Positions 1 through 11,579 of a stretch of 64,000 bases of DNA are shown piece by piece (the stretch's first letter is position 1; each line of letters starts with the position of its first letter). The notes below the pieces were generated by a model. The model saw only the letters and a list, made by a program, of their open reading frames with translations, was not told where the DNA came from and did not search any database. The position numbers and the translations under genes are program-made. The DNA is from Inonotus obliquus (lineage: Eukaryota; Basidiomycota; Agaricomycetes; Hymenochaetales; Hymenochaetaceae), in the NCBI GenBank assembly GCA_032164295.1, contig JAJHTX010000004.1, positions 1,426,001 through 1,490,000 on the forward strand, written 5' to 3'.

Positions 1-257
1 TACAGCAACAAGAAGAAAACGGAACAATAAGTCAAACGAAACGCAAACAAAAACCGAGTCCTTTTCTTGCACTTTTTGTCTCAAGGAGGGAGAGAACTCA
101 GACAGTATAGATAGGTCTCCCCTTTTTATCATGACTTCTCCCAGTATCATTCATACTCCGGCTCTGATCACGTCGACGTTTCCCACTATCATGAAAATTC
201 GAATTGCCGAAACCAAACATCCACTTTAACCTGTCGCCGAATGTCGGTTTCTGATAC

Positions 258-813
258 TCAAATGAAGGAGGGGGAAAATTTCTGGTAAGTCCTCTTACTT
301 TTATCCGCCAGTAAAAGGTATACTCACGTAACCGGAATAACCATGACTTTGTCCGCCGTAACCTCTACTAGTACCGGAATCATAATACGACGGTTGACTG
401 TAACCGTACCCTCCTTGATGACGAGAGCCCGGCCCGTAGCCCGACCCGTACCCGCTCGAATAATCGTATCGAGGTGCATAGGAGGACGAAGGATATCCAC
501 GAGAGGAAGACGGGTAGTAATTCGAATACCCTGATGAGCCATACCCATAACCACGTCCTCCACCAGAAGACCCGTAACCGTGTGAGCGTCCATAACCATG
601 ACCGGTAGTATGATGTCTTCGGACACCATCGCCAGTATCATGTGCTATGTACCCATCACGGCGATGCCCACGATCATACGATGGGTCGTGGCTACGTGAG
701 TGAGAGGATGAATAGTATGTTGGTGAGTACCCCTGCGAACGAGAACGGGAGTGACGAGACGAGCGGGAACGGTGACTATGTGCCGAGGATGGTTGGATTG
801 TATACGTTGGCAT
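258..813 (-). CDS. Gly/Tyr/Ser-rich low-complexity protein
   Basis: Not assignable to a known family. The ATG at 813 opens a frame of about 169 residues in two exons (328-813 and 258-281), joined across a 46-nt intron with GTGAGT donor and CAG acceptor. Without splicing the frame stops at 301. Residues about 10-50 are rich in Ser, Arg and His (RS-like). The rest is built from GYG, YGS and SSGY units with many Tyr and almost no hydrophobic core, signal peptide or membrane helix. This composition resembles the disordered tails of RNA-binding proteins, but no RRM is present. The long open frame with a clean splice site supports a gene. The biased composition means part of the openness could be chance. 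Confidence 0.55.
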
Positions 814-1868
814 AGTGGTTATGCGGTATGCGTTATGCGTATGCGAAGGCTAGGTGAGTTCTTTTAGAGAGGGCTTGGTTGGGAAGGGGGCGGAGTATAG
901 TGCGCGTGTGGATGTAGTAGATGCTTAATGGTGCGTCAGTGGGTGAATATATGTGCGACGATAAGAGGGAACCACGAGATGTCCAAGTGGGTCTCTATAT
1001 ATCCAATATCTTAATATCATAAGATTACTCACACTAAATACTCAATTGCGATAGGATCCCTATCACCCCCGGCTGACGCAAATGGTTTGCGCTAGTTGGA
1101 GCTTGATAAGATAAAACCGAAACTCAAAGGAGACCCACGCCATCTAAGTACCTAGTCCCTCATACTGGACTATCTGACCTATGTCATGAGATAAGAGAAC
1201 TGGAACCCCTGTGTTTCGCCTTGATTACTTTTTCACCCTGCTCTGCACTTTGCACTTGTTTCTATATCCTTTCGCAATGCTTTTCATTAGGAGGTGAGAA
1301 TCCGCTATCCCGATGTTTACGCCTGTTTGAATGTTGGAGCAAGATCCTCTCAGATCACACATGCTTTATCCTCACTGGCACTAGCATAATTCAATGGAGT
1401 CGAGGCGATGCTGCTTATTTTTCCCGGCCCCATTTAGCTCCAATCTATTTTTTCTTTTTACTCCGAGTGTACCTTTTTGGAGAGGATGTCGTGATAGTTC
1501 CTGTGGACGGACCTTACAGTTGGTAAACTAACTAGTGAAGGAAGGAGAAGTCGTGCATTGAATAAACTACTCAGATTACATGTATGTATACAGAAGTTAA
1601 GAACCCCCTGAAGGTGCTGGCAATACTAATCAAGCACTTATTTCCGGGTTTTCCGACCTTCTCAATCCCCTCAAACCTACCTCACACTCCTAACAATTCC
1701 CCGGCTCCCGTCGCTTACCATCTTTCATCTCCAAATTTTAATTGGAATCCCAAACTCTTATCCCAAGGGTAGCCTCAAGGCCGCGACAAGACACCAAGAG
1801 ATGCCCGACGTTGGGAAAAGAAGAAAACAAGGGTCCGCACGAGATAGGACAGTTAACATCGGTTCAGC
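814..1868. other. Intergenic stretch, no gene seen
   Basis: About 1 kb between the start of the low-complexity gene and the stop of GPN3. Short frames occur on both strands (for example 1221-1526 plus), but they have no recognisable protein character or consistent splice structure. A TATATA-like run near 985-995 lies about 180 bp upstream of the gene starting at 813. Nothing else is evident. Confidence 0.5.
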
Positions 1869-3264
1869 CTACTCCAGGTCCGCAAAATCTCCCTCGTCTA
1901 GATCCGCAGGCTTTGCATACGTATAACGAATTGGTAGGCGCAAGTCGGAAGTTAAGATGAGCGCATCATTCCAGCTAGTAAAGAAAGATCCGCAAACGAA
2001 CCTCTTTAGGCTCTTCATCTTCTCCGTATTGCATAACATAGTCCACATGTGATACGACAGTTTCCAACGAATCCTCGGAAGTTAGGTCCAAGGGTAAGAA
2101 AGATACCAGCGGGTGCTCTTCGATCTATGCGAATCCCAAGATCAGAACGATCTAGACTTGTGTAAAGAAGTAATAGATGCGAAAACGTACCAGCTGCACG
2201 ATTGCTTGATTTAGAGAGTGAAACCGCGGATTAGATGCAGCAGCTTGTCCGGGTGTGCTCGCAAGTAAGAGTGGATCAGGATCAAGATATCTGGAGACAG
2301 GGTAACTATTATGTGCGACCTAAAATGAACAGTACTAGCACATACCTCGCAATGTTCCGCCGCTTGTGGATAGCTATTCGCCCCGAACTTGGGTCGTCCT
2401 TCTTTTCAGTCACCAAGTCCATTTTCGTCATGACGTTGATCCAGGGGACTTCTAGGTTTATCATTGAAGACATTGCTGACAATACTCCGCTGAATACCGA
2501 TTGAATGACGCGAAAAGCATCGCATTACCGGACGCATCCATACGTTCAATGCATTCATCGTATTCAACGAGTCAGCGGAGTTGTGATTGGAATGAAAAAA
2601 GACCGCGCACGCCTGACCTAAAGAACTTGTATTTATCCTCCATGAACTGCGATTCGACAAGGTATAGCGCGCATGTGCGGATACCCAGGCGGCTAAGGTT
2701 CGACACGAGAGTGGGGAAGAAGCGGTGGTGCGTATACAGTTCGATCTGGCCTAATCCGATGAACAGGCGTGGGCATACACATGGCGGTTTAATTGTTTCG
2801 CCAAATCATGAGTAAAGGGCAGGGCAGGGCAGATGAGAGCAGAGCGTGCGTACCTGGACAGTCGAAAATGAGATAGTCATTCTCATAATCTCCGAGCTCT
2901 TCTTCGAACCAGTCCATATTCTCCAGAAGGTACCTATCCACAATCCAATCCAATCCAGGCCAATCGTTAGGACACCAATCAAACTAACAGCACTGCTGCT
3001 TCAAGCACGCGCACTCACTCACTCGAAACAATAAAGCAACCCCCCATTAGGTCCATATCCAAGCTCAGTCATAACATCCTCCAAGCTAATAAGGTCGCGA
3101 ATGTCGATACTTGGCTCATACTCAAACGAGTCGGGATCTGCTGCTGGATCGAGGTTGACAAGGTGGCTTGTTCGTCGAGCGGCTTTGACATGTGTCATGA
3201 ACGAACGGCAGAAAGTTGATTTTCCAGCTCCTGCTGGACCCGTTACGAGTACTGCATAACGCAT
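1869..3264 (-). CDS. GPN3: GPN-loop GTPase 3 (GPN3)
   Basis: Small GTPase of the GPN family, known to help assemble and import RNA polymerase II. Seven exons: 3023-3264, 2854-2933, 2618-2750, 2346-2489, 2191-2290, 2002-2124 and 1869-1910. All junctions keep frame and give 287 residues, the usual GPN3 size. Visible motifs: P-loop GPAGAGKST near residue 9, the family-defining GPN tripeptide in YGPNGG near residue 72, switch-type [11 protein letters not shown] near residue 105, and the TKMD guanine-specificity motif. The C-terminal [25 protein letters not shown] and DEGDFADLE segments are GPN3-like. The last exon of 13 codons restores this conserved end; without it the frame would end in an unrelated tail. 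The start is the first ATG, right before the P-loop strand. Confidence 0.93.
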
Positions 3265-3447
3265 GGTGAGGAGAGAACGATGACTCGAAAATGCGAGGGT
3301 TTATGCCAATATATCTCGGCTTACAAAGCCTTACATAACCTCTGCATCTCAAGGTTCGCTCATAGAGAACTAACTCTTCAAATACCGGTATTGTGATTAT
3401 TTCAATACCACAAGATTTGTTAATAAGATTATGCGCAATATCGAAAG

Positions 3448-5044
3448 TCACCAATCCTTCCCAGCTTTTCTGGCTGCTTCAACGCAATCACCGACGCTAG
3501 GTCCATCGGCACTTGCTCCTATAATTTCCAGTCGACCTTTCCACGGACCCTCCTTAAGCGCCTCCCTTAACTCTTCCATTCTTCGAACATGTCCTACAAG
3601 TGGCAGGGGAATGCATTCATTATTCTCCGTCACCTCAAAATACACAGGCCACGGTAATCGTGCACCTTTCACTCGATGGTTTATTGGTGAAAGATGGCTC
3701 TGCAATTGCGCGAGAACATTTTCAATCTTCGTATGTGCAGGTGTGAGCTCGTAAGGTCCTCCTAGCATCACCGTCATCTTCGTAAAACCGGGAGCACCGC
3801 GATCCTGAGCTCCAAGTGAACAGGAATCAAACACGGTACCGAGAAATCCGGTGCCCTGCCTCAGATAACCACGGGCGGGACGCGGGACGAGATAACCGAA
3901 CCCGGGTGGGTGTATTGGTATCTTTGATGGTGGAAAGACGATGTTGATTACGGTCACGGAGGACATTGGGTTTACTGTAAGATTCGGGAGTGCGCTATGA
4001 GAGGGTATGAGGGCCTCCACTTTGTTTAATGGGATAGCTGATACGACGTGTGATGCAGTTATAGTCTCGCCGTTTTCCAAATCAATCTGTAAGAAGCATG
4101 TTTAGGACTTAAATGGTTAGATGGGAGACAGGGACGTACCTCGATGCTTTCAGCATCATGTTGCGCTCGCATAGAGGTTACCCTGGAGCCATTTCGCACT
4201 GTCACCCTCTCGGACCTGTCCAGATATTCTCTCAATTTCCGAGGAATGGTCTCCAATCCGTCAATGAACGAGAATAGAGCTGCGTCCTTCACCAAGGTCT
4301 GCACGTCACCGGCAGCGTAGTCTTGGAGCTCGTTTGCCTTTCCCCCTTGTCTCAGCATTCCAAGTACAACGCTTCCCTGTCCTCTTTCTTCAGCTTCAAC
4401 AAGAGACGGGAATGCAGCCTTAGCATCCAAAAGTCTAGCATCCGCGGCGAAAATACCATGAACCAAAGCACTTCCGAAGATTCTCTCGAACTTTGGGCCG
4501 AAACGACGTGCCAGCAATGAGCTAACCGATTCATCGCCTACTTCCTCAGATCTATTGCGGCGCCTGACGGTATCGCGGAGAATAGATCGAAGGAGGATTG
4601 ACGATGCGTAAGGAGTTGTCGGAAGACTCAGAAGTGAGGACGGAAGACGTGTAAGCCCTGGTCGTTCAGAGATTTGTAAGAAACGGTCCCTAGCAGCTTT
4701 TGAAGATTTTGGGGTCGTTATGACAGACGAGTTCAAATTGAGAAGGTTTGTCTATACCTTCCAGGTCATCAGATTGATAAATGGGTATAATTGTGTTCAC
4801 TCACCAGCTCTAATATTGCTTTGCTATTTGGTCTTAACGTCCTCGGACCCGCTTCCAGCAGTATTTCAGCTCTATTTCCATTCGAGTCCTTCACTTCGAC
4901 ACGCCGACTCCGTATCCATCCTCCGTCTCGGCTCGATTTCTCGAGTAAAATAATGTTCGCTTGAGGAAACCTCCGCGAGAGATGGAAAGCTGAGCTTAGG
5001 CCTGTGATACCACCTCCAATGACAGCAATCGTACTTGGAGCCAT
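3448..5044 (-). CDS. HEM14: Protoporphyrinogen oxidase (HEM14)
   Basis: FAD-dependent mitochondrial enzyme that oxidises protoporphyrinogen IX to protoporphyrin IX, the second-last step of haem synthesis. Exons 4805-5044, 4140-4751 and 3448-4086 give 496 residues through two introns of about 53 nt. The N-terminus carries the dinucleotide-binding motif AVIGGGITGLSSAFHL followed by the acidic strand end LLEKS and the GG motif (DGGWIRS). The substrate-side sequences VITTPKSS and RFGPKFERIFGSALVHGIFA are typical of PPOX, and the C-terminal GPSVGDCVEAARKAG is the conserved FAD-contacting helix. The start ATG lies six residues before the FAD motif, so no long mitochondrial presequence is visible. 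The GPN3 start lies 183 bp further on the same strand. Confidence 0.93.
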
Positions 5045-5452
5045 TTACGAAACTCACAATGGGCTTGGGTTTCGAAACTGCTTCATAAGTTGGAAGTTGT
5101 ACAAGACAAAGCAGATAGGTACGTTAACAACGTGAGTCGCGTTCGCGGAGTCAATCGGTACCTCAAATCCATCTCGACCTGCATTGAAATTCCACGAAAT
5201 TGCCAGTTACTTATTACAATGCGCCAATATTAATAGGACCAGAAATAATGAAAACACCCTTATGGGACGCTGAAATTAATAGCGCTATGGATATTATACA
5301 AGTGACACGAAGACTTCGGCGGTGCTAGATCTGTGAAAAGTAGATTTTTGGCGAGGGCAACAGAGCTGGCGTTGTCAATTCTTCAGAACATTACAACCAA
5401 AATGTACCGGAGCAACTGACGAGTAGCGGGGACATGAACTTTCGTATTCAAG
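5045..5452. other. Upstream region of HEM14 and 3' flank of PET191
   Basis: About 400 bp between the HEM14 start and the PET191 stop, both on the minus strand. It should hold the HEM14 promoter and the PET191 terminator. I see no open frame of note and no clear TATA box. Confidence 0.4.
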
Positions 5453-5796
5453 TCATGAAGTGGATACCTGCACGGGCTCTGGTCCTGGGACGGGACTTGG
5501 AGGAGGAACGTAACCAGGACTATTCCCTCTAAATCGTTTTCGCATATCAAGCTGTACATGGTATACCATCGACCATTAGTCGGAGATTCCTCTATACAGA
5601 ACTTGAACTAGAACATGCGCACCATTCCTCGTTTACAATTATAAACAGCTATTCGAATAGCTCTACAATCTTCTGGTAGCTCGTCCAAATGATTCCGTAA
5701 GCAATCCGAAGGTAAACGTCCATCTTTTACGACGCAGTCCGAGCGCATTAGACAGCTTTTGAGGAGGGCCTTGAGGTCGTTACATGACGAAGCCAT
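5453..5796 (-). CDS. PET191: Cytochrome c oxidase assembly protein PET191 (COA5)
   Basis: Small mitochondrial intermembrane-space protein needed for assembly of complex IV. Exons 5623-5796 and 5453-5551 give 90 residues. The start is the ATG at 5796, beginning MASSC; the frame runs further upstream but without an ATG. Six cysteines are present. The first two (positions 5 and 15) and the last pair (EDC...YNC) each form a CX9C spacing, the twin-CX9C signature recognised by the MIA40 import pathway. The junction GM/LDMRKRFRGN across a 71-nt intron restores the conserved KRGM-DMRKRFRG block. The C-terminus is Pro-rich (YVPPPSPVPGPEP). It is divergent with CAF17, with 83 bp between the start codons. 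Confidence 0.92.
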
Positions 5797-5879
5797 AATT
5801 GTAGTTGTAGTCAGATTACGAGACGAGAAACTCAACGCGCCTTGACCGCGCCTTCAAGTTGACCTTAAAGCCAGCGGTC
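5797..5879. promoter_or_regulatory. Shared promoter of PET191 and CAF17
   Basis: The start codons of PET191 (minus) and CAF17 (plus) are only 83 bp apart, so both genes must be transcribed from this stretch or from inside the opposite 5' end. I see no TATA box. The segment contains a GC-rich run near 5836-5856. Confidence 0.55.
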
Positions 5880-7173
5880 ATGCTACCAGCCGCAGTACGG
5901 CATCTCTTGCGAACTACGCCCACAATTGCACCTATACCCAACAGAGCTCTCCTTTATTTATCTGGTTCTCAAGCGACTGAATTCCTACACGGTGTTGTAG
6001 CAACCTCGGTGCCAAATCCTCCTCGCGGACCGTTCTTCTCTACGTTGCTCCACGCCCAGGTGAGCGATCACAAACTTTCGTAGATTTTCATACATTGAGA
6101 TTCACCTTGATTGTTAGGGAAGAGTTCTAAATGATATATTTGTCTATCCCAAGAAAAATAGCAGAGGACATGATGGATACTTCATAGAATACGACTCCCG
6201 ACCTTCAGAAGCACCGCCCCTACTCCAGACTCTAAAGCGCTTCGTCCTACGTTCGAAAGTCAGGATAGAGGATGTGTCAAATGATTACGACGTCTGGTCT
6301 ATTTGGGGTTCGGAGGATGCAAAGAAGTGGGAGACTCCACGACAATGGGCTTGGGCGCGAAGCGGAGTCGTTGAACCTGTATGGGATGCATCGGAAGACT
6401 GGCCTTGGAATGACGGAGGCTTGGAGACGTTGTCACTAAGGGATCGACGAGCGGTAGGCATGGGTAGAAGAGTTCTCGTTCGCAGAGGGGATAAACGTAC
6501 GTTACCCGTTACAACGTGCACTGGTCTCCATAACTCAAATAACACTACAGCGGCAGAAGCTTCGTCCCACGACACGGCAGACCAAGACGCGTACAATCTC
6601 CATCGTATATTACACGGAGTTCCAGAAGGGATCGATGACATGCCGCCATTGCAGGCCTTTCCTATGGAGTCTAACCTCGATATAATGGGTGGTTGTGAGT
6701 AATGTTGACCCGACTCTCCATGATTCAAGTGATCACGAATCCGTCAGTGGACTTCAGAAAAGGATGTTACGTGGGGCAGGAGCTGACAGTCCGCACGTAT
6801 CATACTGGCGTCTTGCGCAAGCGCATATTGCCTGTTAACCTAGAAAGGTATGCGAATGTTTTTCCGTGCGACATTCGCCTGTTCTCATCATCTTTTCAGA
6901 AAAGGGGGAGATACATCCAACACGGCATTGCCACCCGTGGACAACGACATTCTCGTGAAGTACGAAGATAACGTCCCTGAGCCGCGACCGAGAGTTCGGG
7001 GTAATGGGAAACTCTTAAGTTCTACACATGGCGTGGGTTTAGCCCTCATGAGGCTGGAGCAAGTTGAGCTCGTTGAGAAAGGTATCTTGAAGTTCCGCAT
7101 AGGTGAATCATGGGTCGTCTCACATTGGTGGCCGGATTGGTGGCCAAGACGACAGGATAGCAATGCTTCTTAA
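5880..7173 (+). CDS. IBA57: Mitochondrial Fe-S assembly protein CAF17 (IBA57)
   Basis: Folate-binding GcvT-like protein that acts with ISA1/ISA2 in the late mitochondrial step making 4Fe-4S clusters. Exons 5880-6059, 6118-6694, 6748-6847 and 6900-7173 join in frame to 376 residues. The N-terminus ([18 protein letters not shown]) looks like a basic mitochondrial presequence. Family marks include [34 protein letters not shown], and above all [10 protein letters not shown], the KGCxxGQE signature of the COG0354/IBA57 family, which starts in exon 3 right after the GGLDF junction. The C-terminal [11 protein letters not shown] helix-strand is also conserved. The start is the first ATG of the open frame. 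Its partner across the 83-bp divergent promoter is also a mitochondrial assembly factor. Confidence 0.92.
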
Positions 7174-7221
7174 TAAACTAGATTTCTGGCAGGCAAGTTG
7201 GGTACAGAGTGTGAACCAAGA

Positions 7222-7668
7222 TCATTGTTGTGGTGCCTCAGTCAAGACAGTTGAAACAACATACTCTCCGTCGTGACTAATAGATACATGCAGCTGTCCG
7301 ATCTTGCTTCGTAAAGAGTGTACGACTGGTTCGTATGAGAGTAGTGGCTTTGAACCCGGAAAGTGGACCCCAAAGCCAGAGTAGGACAGTTCCTTCCATG
7401 CAGGTCGAACTATGGGATACATAGCTTTGTACGCTGCCTCCTTTATGCTAAACCTGTGTTAGGTCAGAACGCGGGGATGCCCCAGAAGAGGCAAAAGTAG
7501 CACGTACCGTACAGCCAGGAAACGGACAGAGTCAGTGCTGCCTGAGCTCCAGTCGGCAAGCTCGCTCGCACTCAGGATGCGGCGAGCAAAACGTTCTGAT
7601 CCTCTCCGAGTAGTTAATGCCGCAATGCGAGGCAGATGAACGATATCCACGCCTATTCCGAGTATCAT
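7222..7668 (-). CDS. AcpS-type 4'-phosphopantetheinyl transferase
   Basis: Transfers the phosphopantetheine arm of CoA to an acyl carrier protein. The short single-domain AcpS type in fungi normally serves the mitochondrial ACP (PPT2-like). Exons 7508-7668 and 7222-7453, joined across a 54-nt intron, give 130 residues, the normal AcpS length. The N-terminal GIGVDIVHLPRI carries the Mg-binding Asp, and FSIKEAAYKAM carries the catalytic Glu and Lys of the KEAAYKA motif; the splice falls just before it. The C-terminal LHVSISHDGEYVVSTVL is the family's last strand pair. No targeting peptide is visible from the ATG at 7668. The frame is open to about 7731 without another ATG, so a spliced upstream start is possible. 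Confidence 0.9.
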
Positions 7669-7935
7669 GAAGATTGAGTCGCAGTCGTAAGCATTATGGT
7701 TAGTGAAGGTGGTTGTTACGAGGAGGGACAAGAATTGACGCGTCTTGCGAACCGACGAACGAACTGAACGCGTCCTCCGGTGACTCCGCTTGCGCTTGCA
7801 CCATCGCCCAAGTCACCCAACATATATTCATTCTCTCGCTCGGCTCACCTGTGCTCATAGACAAATCTGCTTCTAGATAACATTGTACACTTACTAGAGT
7901 CAACATATCAAGCTTCTATTCTGCGAGAGCGCGAA
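7669..7935. promoter_or_regulatory. Divergent promoter of PPTase and ELP2
   Basis: 267 bp separate the two divergent start codons. Open frames here on the minus strand lack protein character. No TATA box is clear. Confidence 0.35.
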
Positions 7936-10900
7936 ATGGATTCAAATGACTCGACACACGGGTCAGTTTTCCTGTGCTTGTGTTTGGAGTAAAATCAAAG
8001 GCATCTAACAAAGCGTCCTTTCTAGCGCATCAACAACGGCAACTATCGACTATATATCTGCAGCCGCCAACCGTTGTTCCCGGACTGCTTACGCGTCAGA
8101 ATCTTCCTTGGTAGCGTTTGGATCGTCCATATTTGTAGCATTATGGCCAGCAACAGTGCGTACCCAGATCTCGCCTTTATGCGCATATATTTGACCTAGA
8201 AGTTCTGTTAGGAAGACGAGGGTACTGGGATCTACCAAACACTGTCTGGTCATGAAGGACTAGTCACTTGTGTTCGCTTCAAATCTGGAGAAGATTGCTT
8301 CTTCAGCGGTGATGATACAGGATATGTGAGGTGTTGGAAATTGGTCAATGACAAAGTGAGTAGACTGTCCATCCTTGTCTTATCCTCTGACTTGTAGAAT
8401 TCTCACCATAGTGGTCAACTGCTTGTTATTGGCAAGCTCACGACAAAGCTATTTCGGCTTTAGCTGTCCACGAAGAATACGTCACTACGGGCTCTTCAGA
8501 TGCGACAGTCGTAATATGGAAACGTGCAACTCCTTGTAGTGGCGATGAAGGTACGGATATACCTGCTCTAATCTGCAAAATAGTAATGATATCTCCAGAA
8601 AGATTCGAATATATCCATAGGATAGACATGCGAGGCAGGTATCCGCTCGACATTCAGATTGCAACCCTCCCGAAGTCGGATAGTACGTCCTCCCTCCGAA
8701 TGTTGTTCGCACTCGTACACTTTGACTCATTCTCGACAAAGGCATCGTGATGGCTGTGTCTGGAACGGAAAGAAACATATCAATCTTCATCCGGTCCGAA
8801 GAAAAGGTATGCTTTTCTACATTGTCGTGGTCCTAACTGAGATTGCGCTCCGCTCAAGTTTGTCCGAGCTGCGTCCCTTCCTGGTCACGAAGACTGGGTG
8901 AAGAGTCTCGCTTTTCAGCATGATGTTGCGGGTCCTTCAACCCTCAATCTTGCGTCTGGTTCTCAAGACGGGACGATTCGGTTATGGAACATCGAAGCTG
9001 TTACGAAGAAAGTGCCATCCTTAAGCCAACCCTCTGAAACTCTCAGCGACGAGCTGCTTGACTCATTTGAAGCCTCACTCGGCGAGATCGAGGAAGGTGA
9101 AGAGGGTGGTCGTCAAATCTCAATGAAGCGACACATATTCGCAACGAAAAATGAAGACGGCAGGTTCGATTATTATATGTTGTTATGGTACTGGTAATAA
9201 TAACGAATTTCAGTACCGCAAATTACTCTATCACCTTCGACGCTCTACTAATTGGCCATGAAGCCGGAATCACTTCCCTCGCTTGGAGACCTTCACAACC
9301 TTCTCATCCTATGCTCCTCTCAACATCCACCGATTCATCTGTTATCTTATGGGCGCCGTCTTCCGTAACAACATCAGGAGGAGGCTCTACATCACTTTGG
9401 ATTAATCATCAGCGGTTTGGAGATGTAGGTGGGCAGAGACTAGGTGGTTTTATTGGCGGAATCTGGAATGGAAAAGATATACTTGCTTGGGGTTGGGCCG
9501 GTGGGTGGCGACGATGGAGATCTCAAGCAAGTACCTTTCCCCCAGAGTCTAGTCCCAGTCGTGAATCTTGGAAAGAAATCCATGCTATCACTGGGCATAA
9601 TGGATCAGTGCAAAGTGTGTCTTGGAGCCCAAGGGGCGAATATTTGATTTCCACCGGGTAAGCAGAGAGCATCTTGTTCACCCTCCGATATGTAGGAACA
9701 TACTCTCATTTTGTTCATTAGGCCTGACCAGACAACGCGCATTCACGGCACCATTTCGGTTCACTCGAGTAACGGTGTCGAATCGTGGCACGAAATTTGT
9801 CGACCGCAAGTACATGGATATGATCTCATCGACGCGGTTTTCCTTTCTCCAACACGATTTGTGAGCATTGCGGATGAAAAAGTCGCCCGGGTCTTTGACG
9901 CACCTCGAAGTTTCGTGTCTCTCAGCAAACATCTTGGTATTTTAACCGAGACGGAAGATGAAGCAGAGGTATGGATAAATAACACTCAATATTTCCTGGA
10001 TTCTACTAATATGGAGTATAGAGACCCGCAGCAGCATCTGTACCGCCTCTTGGTTTATCGAATAAGGCCGTGAACGGAGGTGATTACATATTTCTAGCGG
10101 AACGTACTTGATGATCCTCAGCATCATATAGCCGATGCCAGCGAAGTTCCTTTCCCCCTTCCAATCATATCCGCAGGACAAAGGCGACCCTTTGAAGGCG
10201 AGCTTGCTGTGTCCACTCTCTGGCCAGAAGTCGAGAAACTTTTCGGCCACGGCTACGAAGTACGTATCACATTGGCCTTGATTTCATGCTCCGTCCTCTA
10301 GACAATGATCTAGTTGCATGCAATCGCAGCATCCCACTCCGGAGATCTCATCGCAACTTCCTGCCGTGCGACCACACCCGACCATGCAGGTATCAAGATC
10401 TACGAAACTAAGAAGTGGCAACTCAAGGGACAATCCCTTCTTGGGCATCAATTGACGATTACCCGGATTGCGTTCAGCCCTGATGATCGATATATTCTTT
10501 CCGTGTCTAGAGATCGGAGCTGGTGTGTGCACGAGAGGACGGAAGGTGCGCATGGGAGACCATGACTGATGTGGTCCCAAGACTCTTACTTGCCTCACCC
10601 ATCATAGACGGATACATAACGATAAGAGCAGACAAAGCCCATGCACGCATCATCTGGGATTGTGCCTGGGCACATGAGAATGATATCTTCGTCACCGCAT
10701 CAAGAGATAAGACCGTAAGAGCATCAGTATTCAATCAAATATCATCACTCATATGGTCTGACATTTCTTTCTTCTCTGTGGTTCTTTGTGGTTTAGGTTA
10801 AATTTTGGCACATTCGTGATATTTCCTCGAAGAAACCGGTACCATTGCATACGATAAAGACGAAGGAAGCTGCAACTGCTGTGGCGCTTACCGCAGCGGA

Positions 10901-11252
10901 TGAGGATGGGCAGTAAGTCCTCATCCTCGTCGAGTGAATACCGATCAACCCTGACTGCTATTGAATAGGAGATTGCTGGCTATTGGAATGGAGAACGGTG
11001 AAATCGAGGTGTATCGCGGAACAAAAGAAGCACCCGAAAAATGGACTCAGCAACTGCATCTCACCAAAAGGTCTGTTCCCTCATTCACTTGCGATTGGTC
11101 TCTAACATATGTGTAGTATTGCACATTTAGGACAGATTCACCGAATGGCGTGGAGACCCAGCCAACCCGGGAACGAGAAAAATACATCCGAATATCAACT
11201 AGCAACTTGTAGCGAAGATGGAACTCTCCGGATACTCCGAATCCGAGTATAA
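7936..11252 (+). CDS. ELP2: Elongator complex subunit 2 (WD40 protein)
   Basis: Two-propeller WD40 scaffold of Elongator, which modifies wobble uridines in tRNA. Fifteen exons join in frame to 812 residues, the normal Elp2 length: 7936-7961, 8026-8155, 8212-8355, 8412-8550, 8599-8682, 8742-8806, 8859-9163, 9214-9657, 9722-9968, 10098-10259, 10314-10545, 10608-10714, 10797-10912, 10969-11070 and 11117-11252. WD units are visible throughout (LSGHEGLVTCVRF, WQAHDKAISALAV, LPGHEDWVKSLAF, GHEAGITSLAWRP, GHNGSVQSVSWSP). Elp2-specific stretches are KLFGHGYE, AFSPDDRYILSVSRDRSW and RIIWDCAWAHENDIFVTASRDKT. The first exon holds only eight codons. A PPTase gene diverges upstream, and the next gene converges 327 bp downstream. 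Confidence 0.93.
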
Positions 11253-11579
11253 ACAAACGAATTAGCCAGCCAAAATCAAAAAAAGTGATTATTTGATCTG
11301 ATTGAACAAGTGGGGCAACAGGGTACATGAACAAATTTAGGCACAAAAGATGAGAAAGATGTATATGGTGTACATGGTGTAACTAACAACTGAGTAATCC
11401 ACAAGAGAAAAACGGAAAGCTACCAAGTAATGACACAATGAGGGCTTATAGAAGCCGGCGGTGTTGTTAAGAGGGTATGAAACAGCTATATGAAGAGAGA
11501 TGTCCAGTATGGCTTGAGATAACCGTTGACACAAACACACAGCATGAGATTACTGATACAAAGAGTCGAGGCGGGAGCA
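11253..11579. other. Convergent 3' region
   Basis: Short gap between the stops of two converging genes. It is AT-rich, with no convincing frame; it should contain both polyadenylation regions. Confidence 0.4.

Noticed and set aside
1221..1526. 101-codon plus-strand frame starting MITFSPCSALC
   Set aside because: Irregular composition, no family resemblance, no splice partners; intergenic position. Treated as chance.
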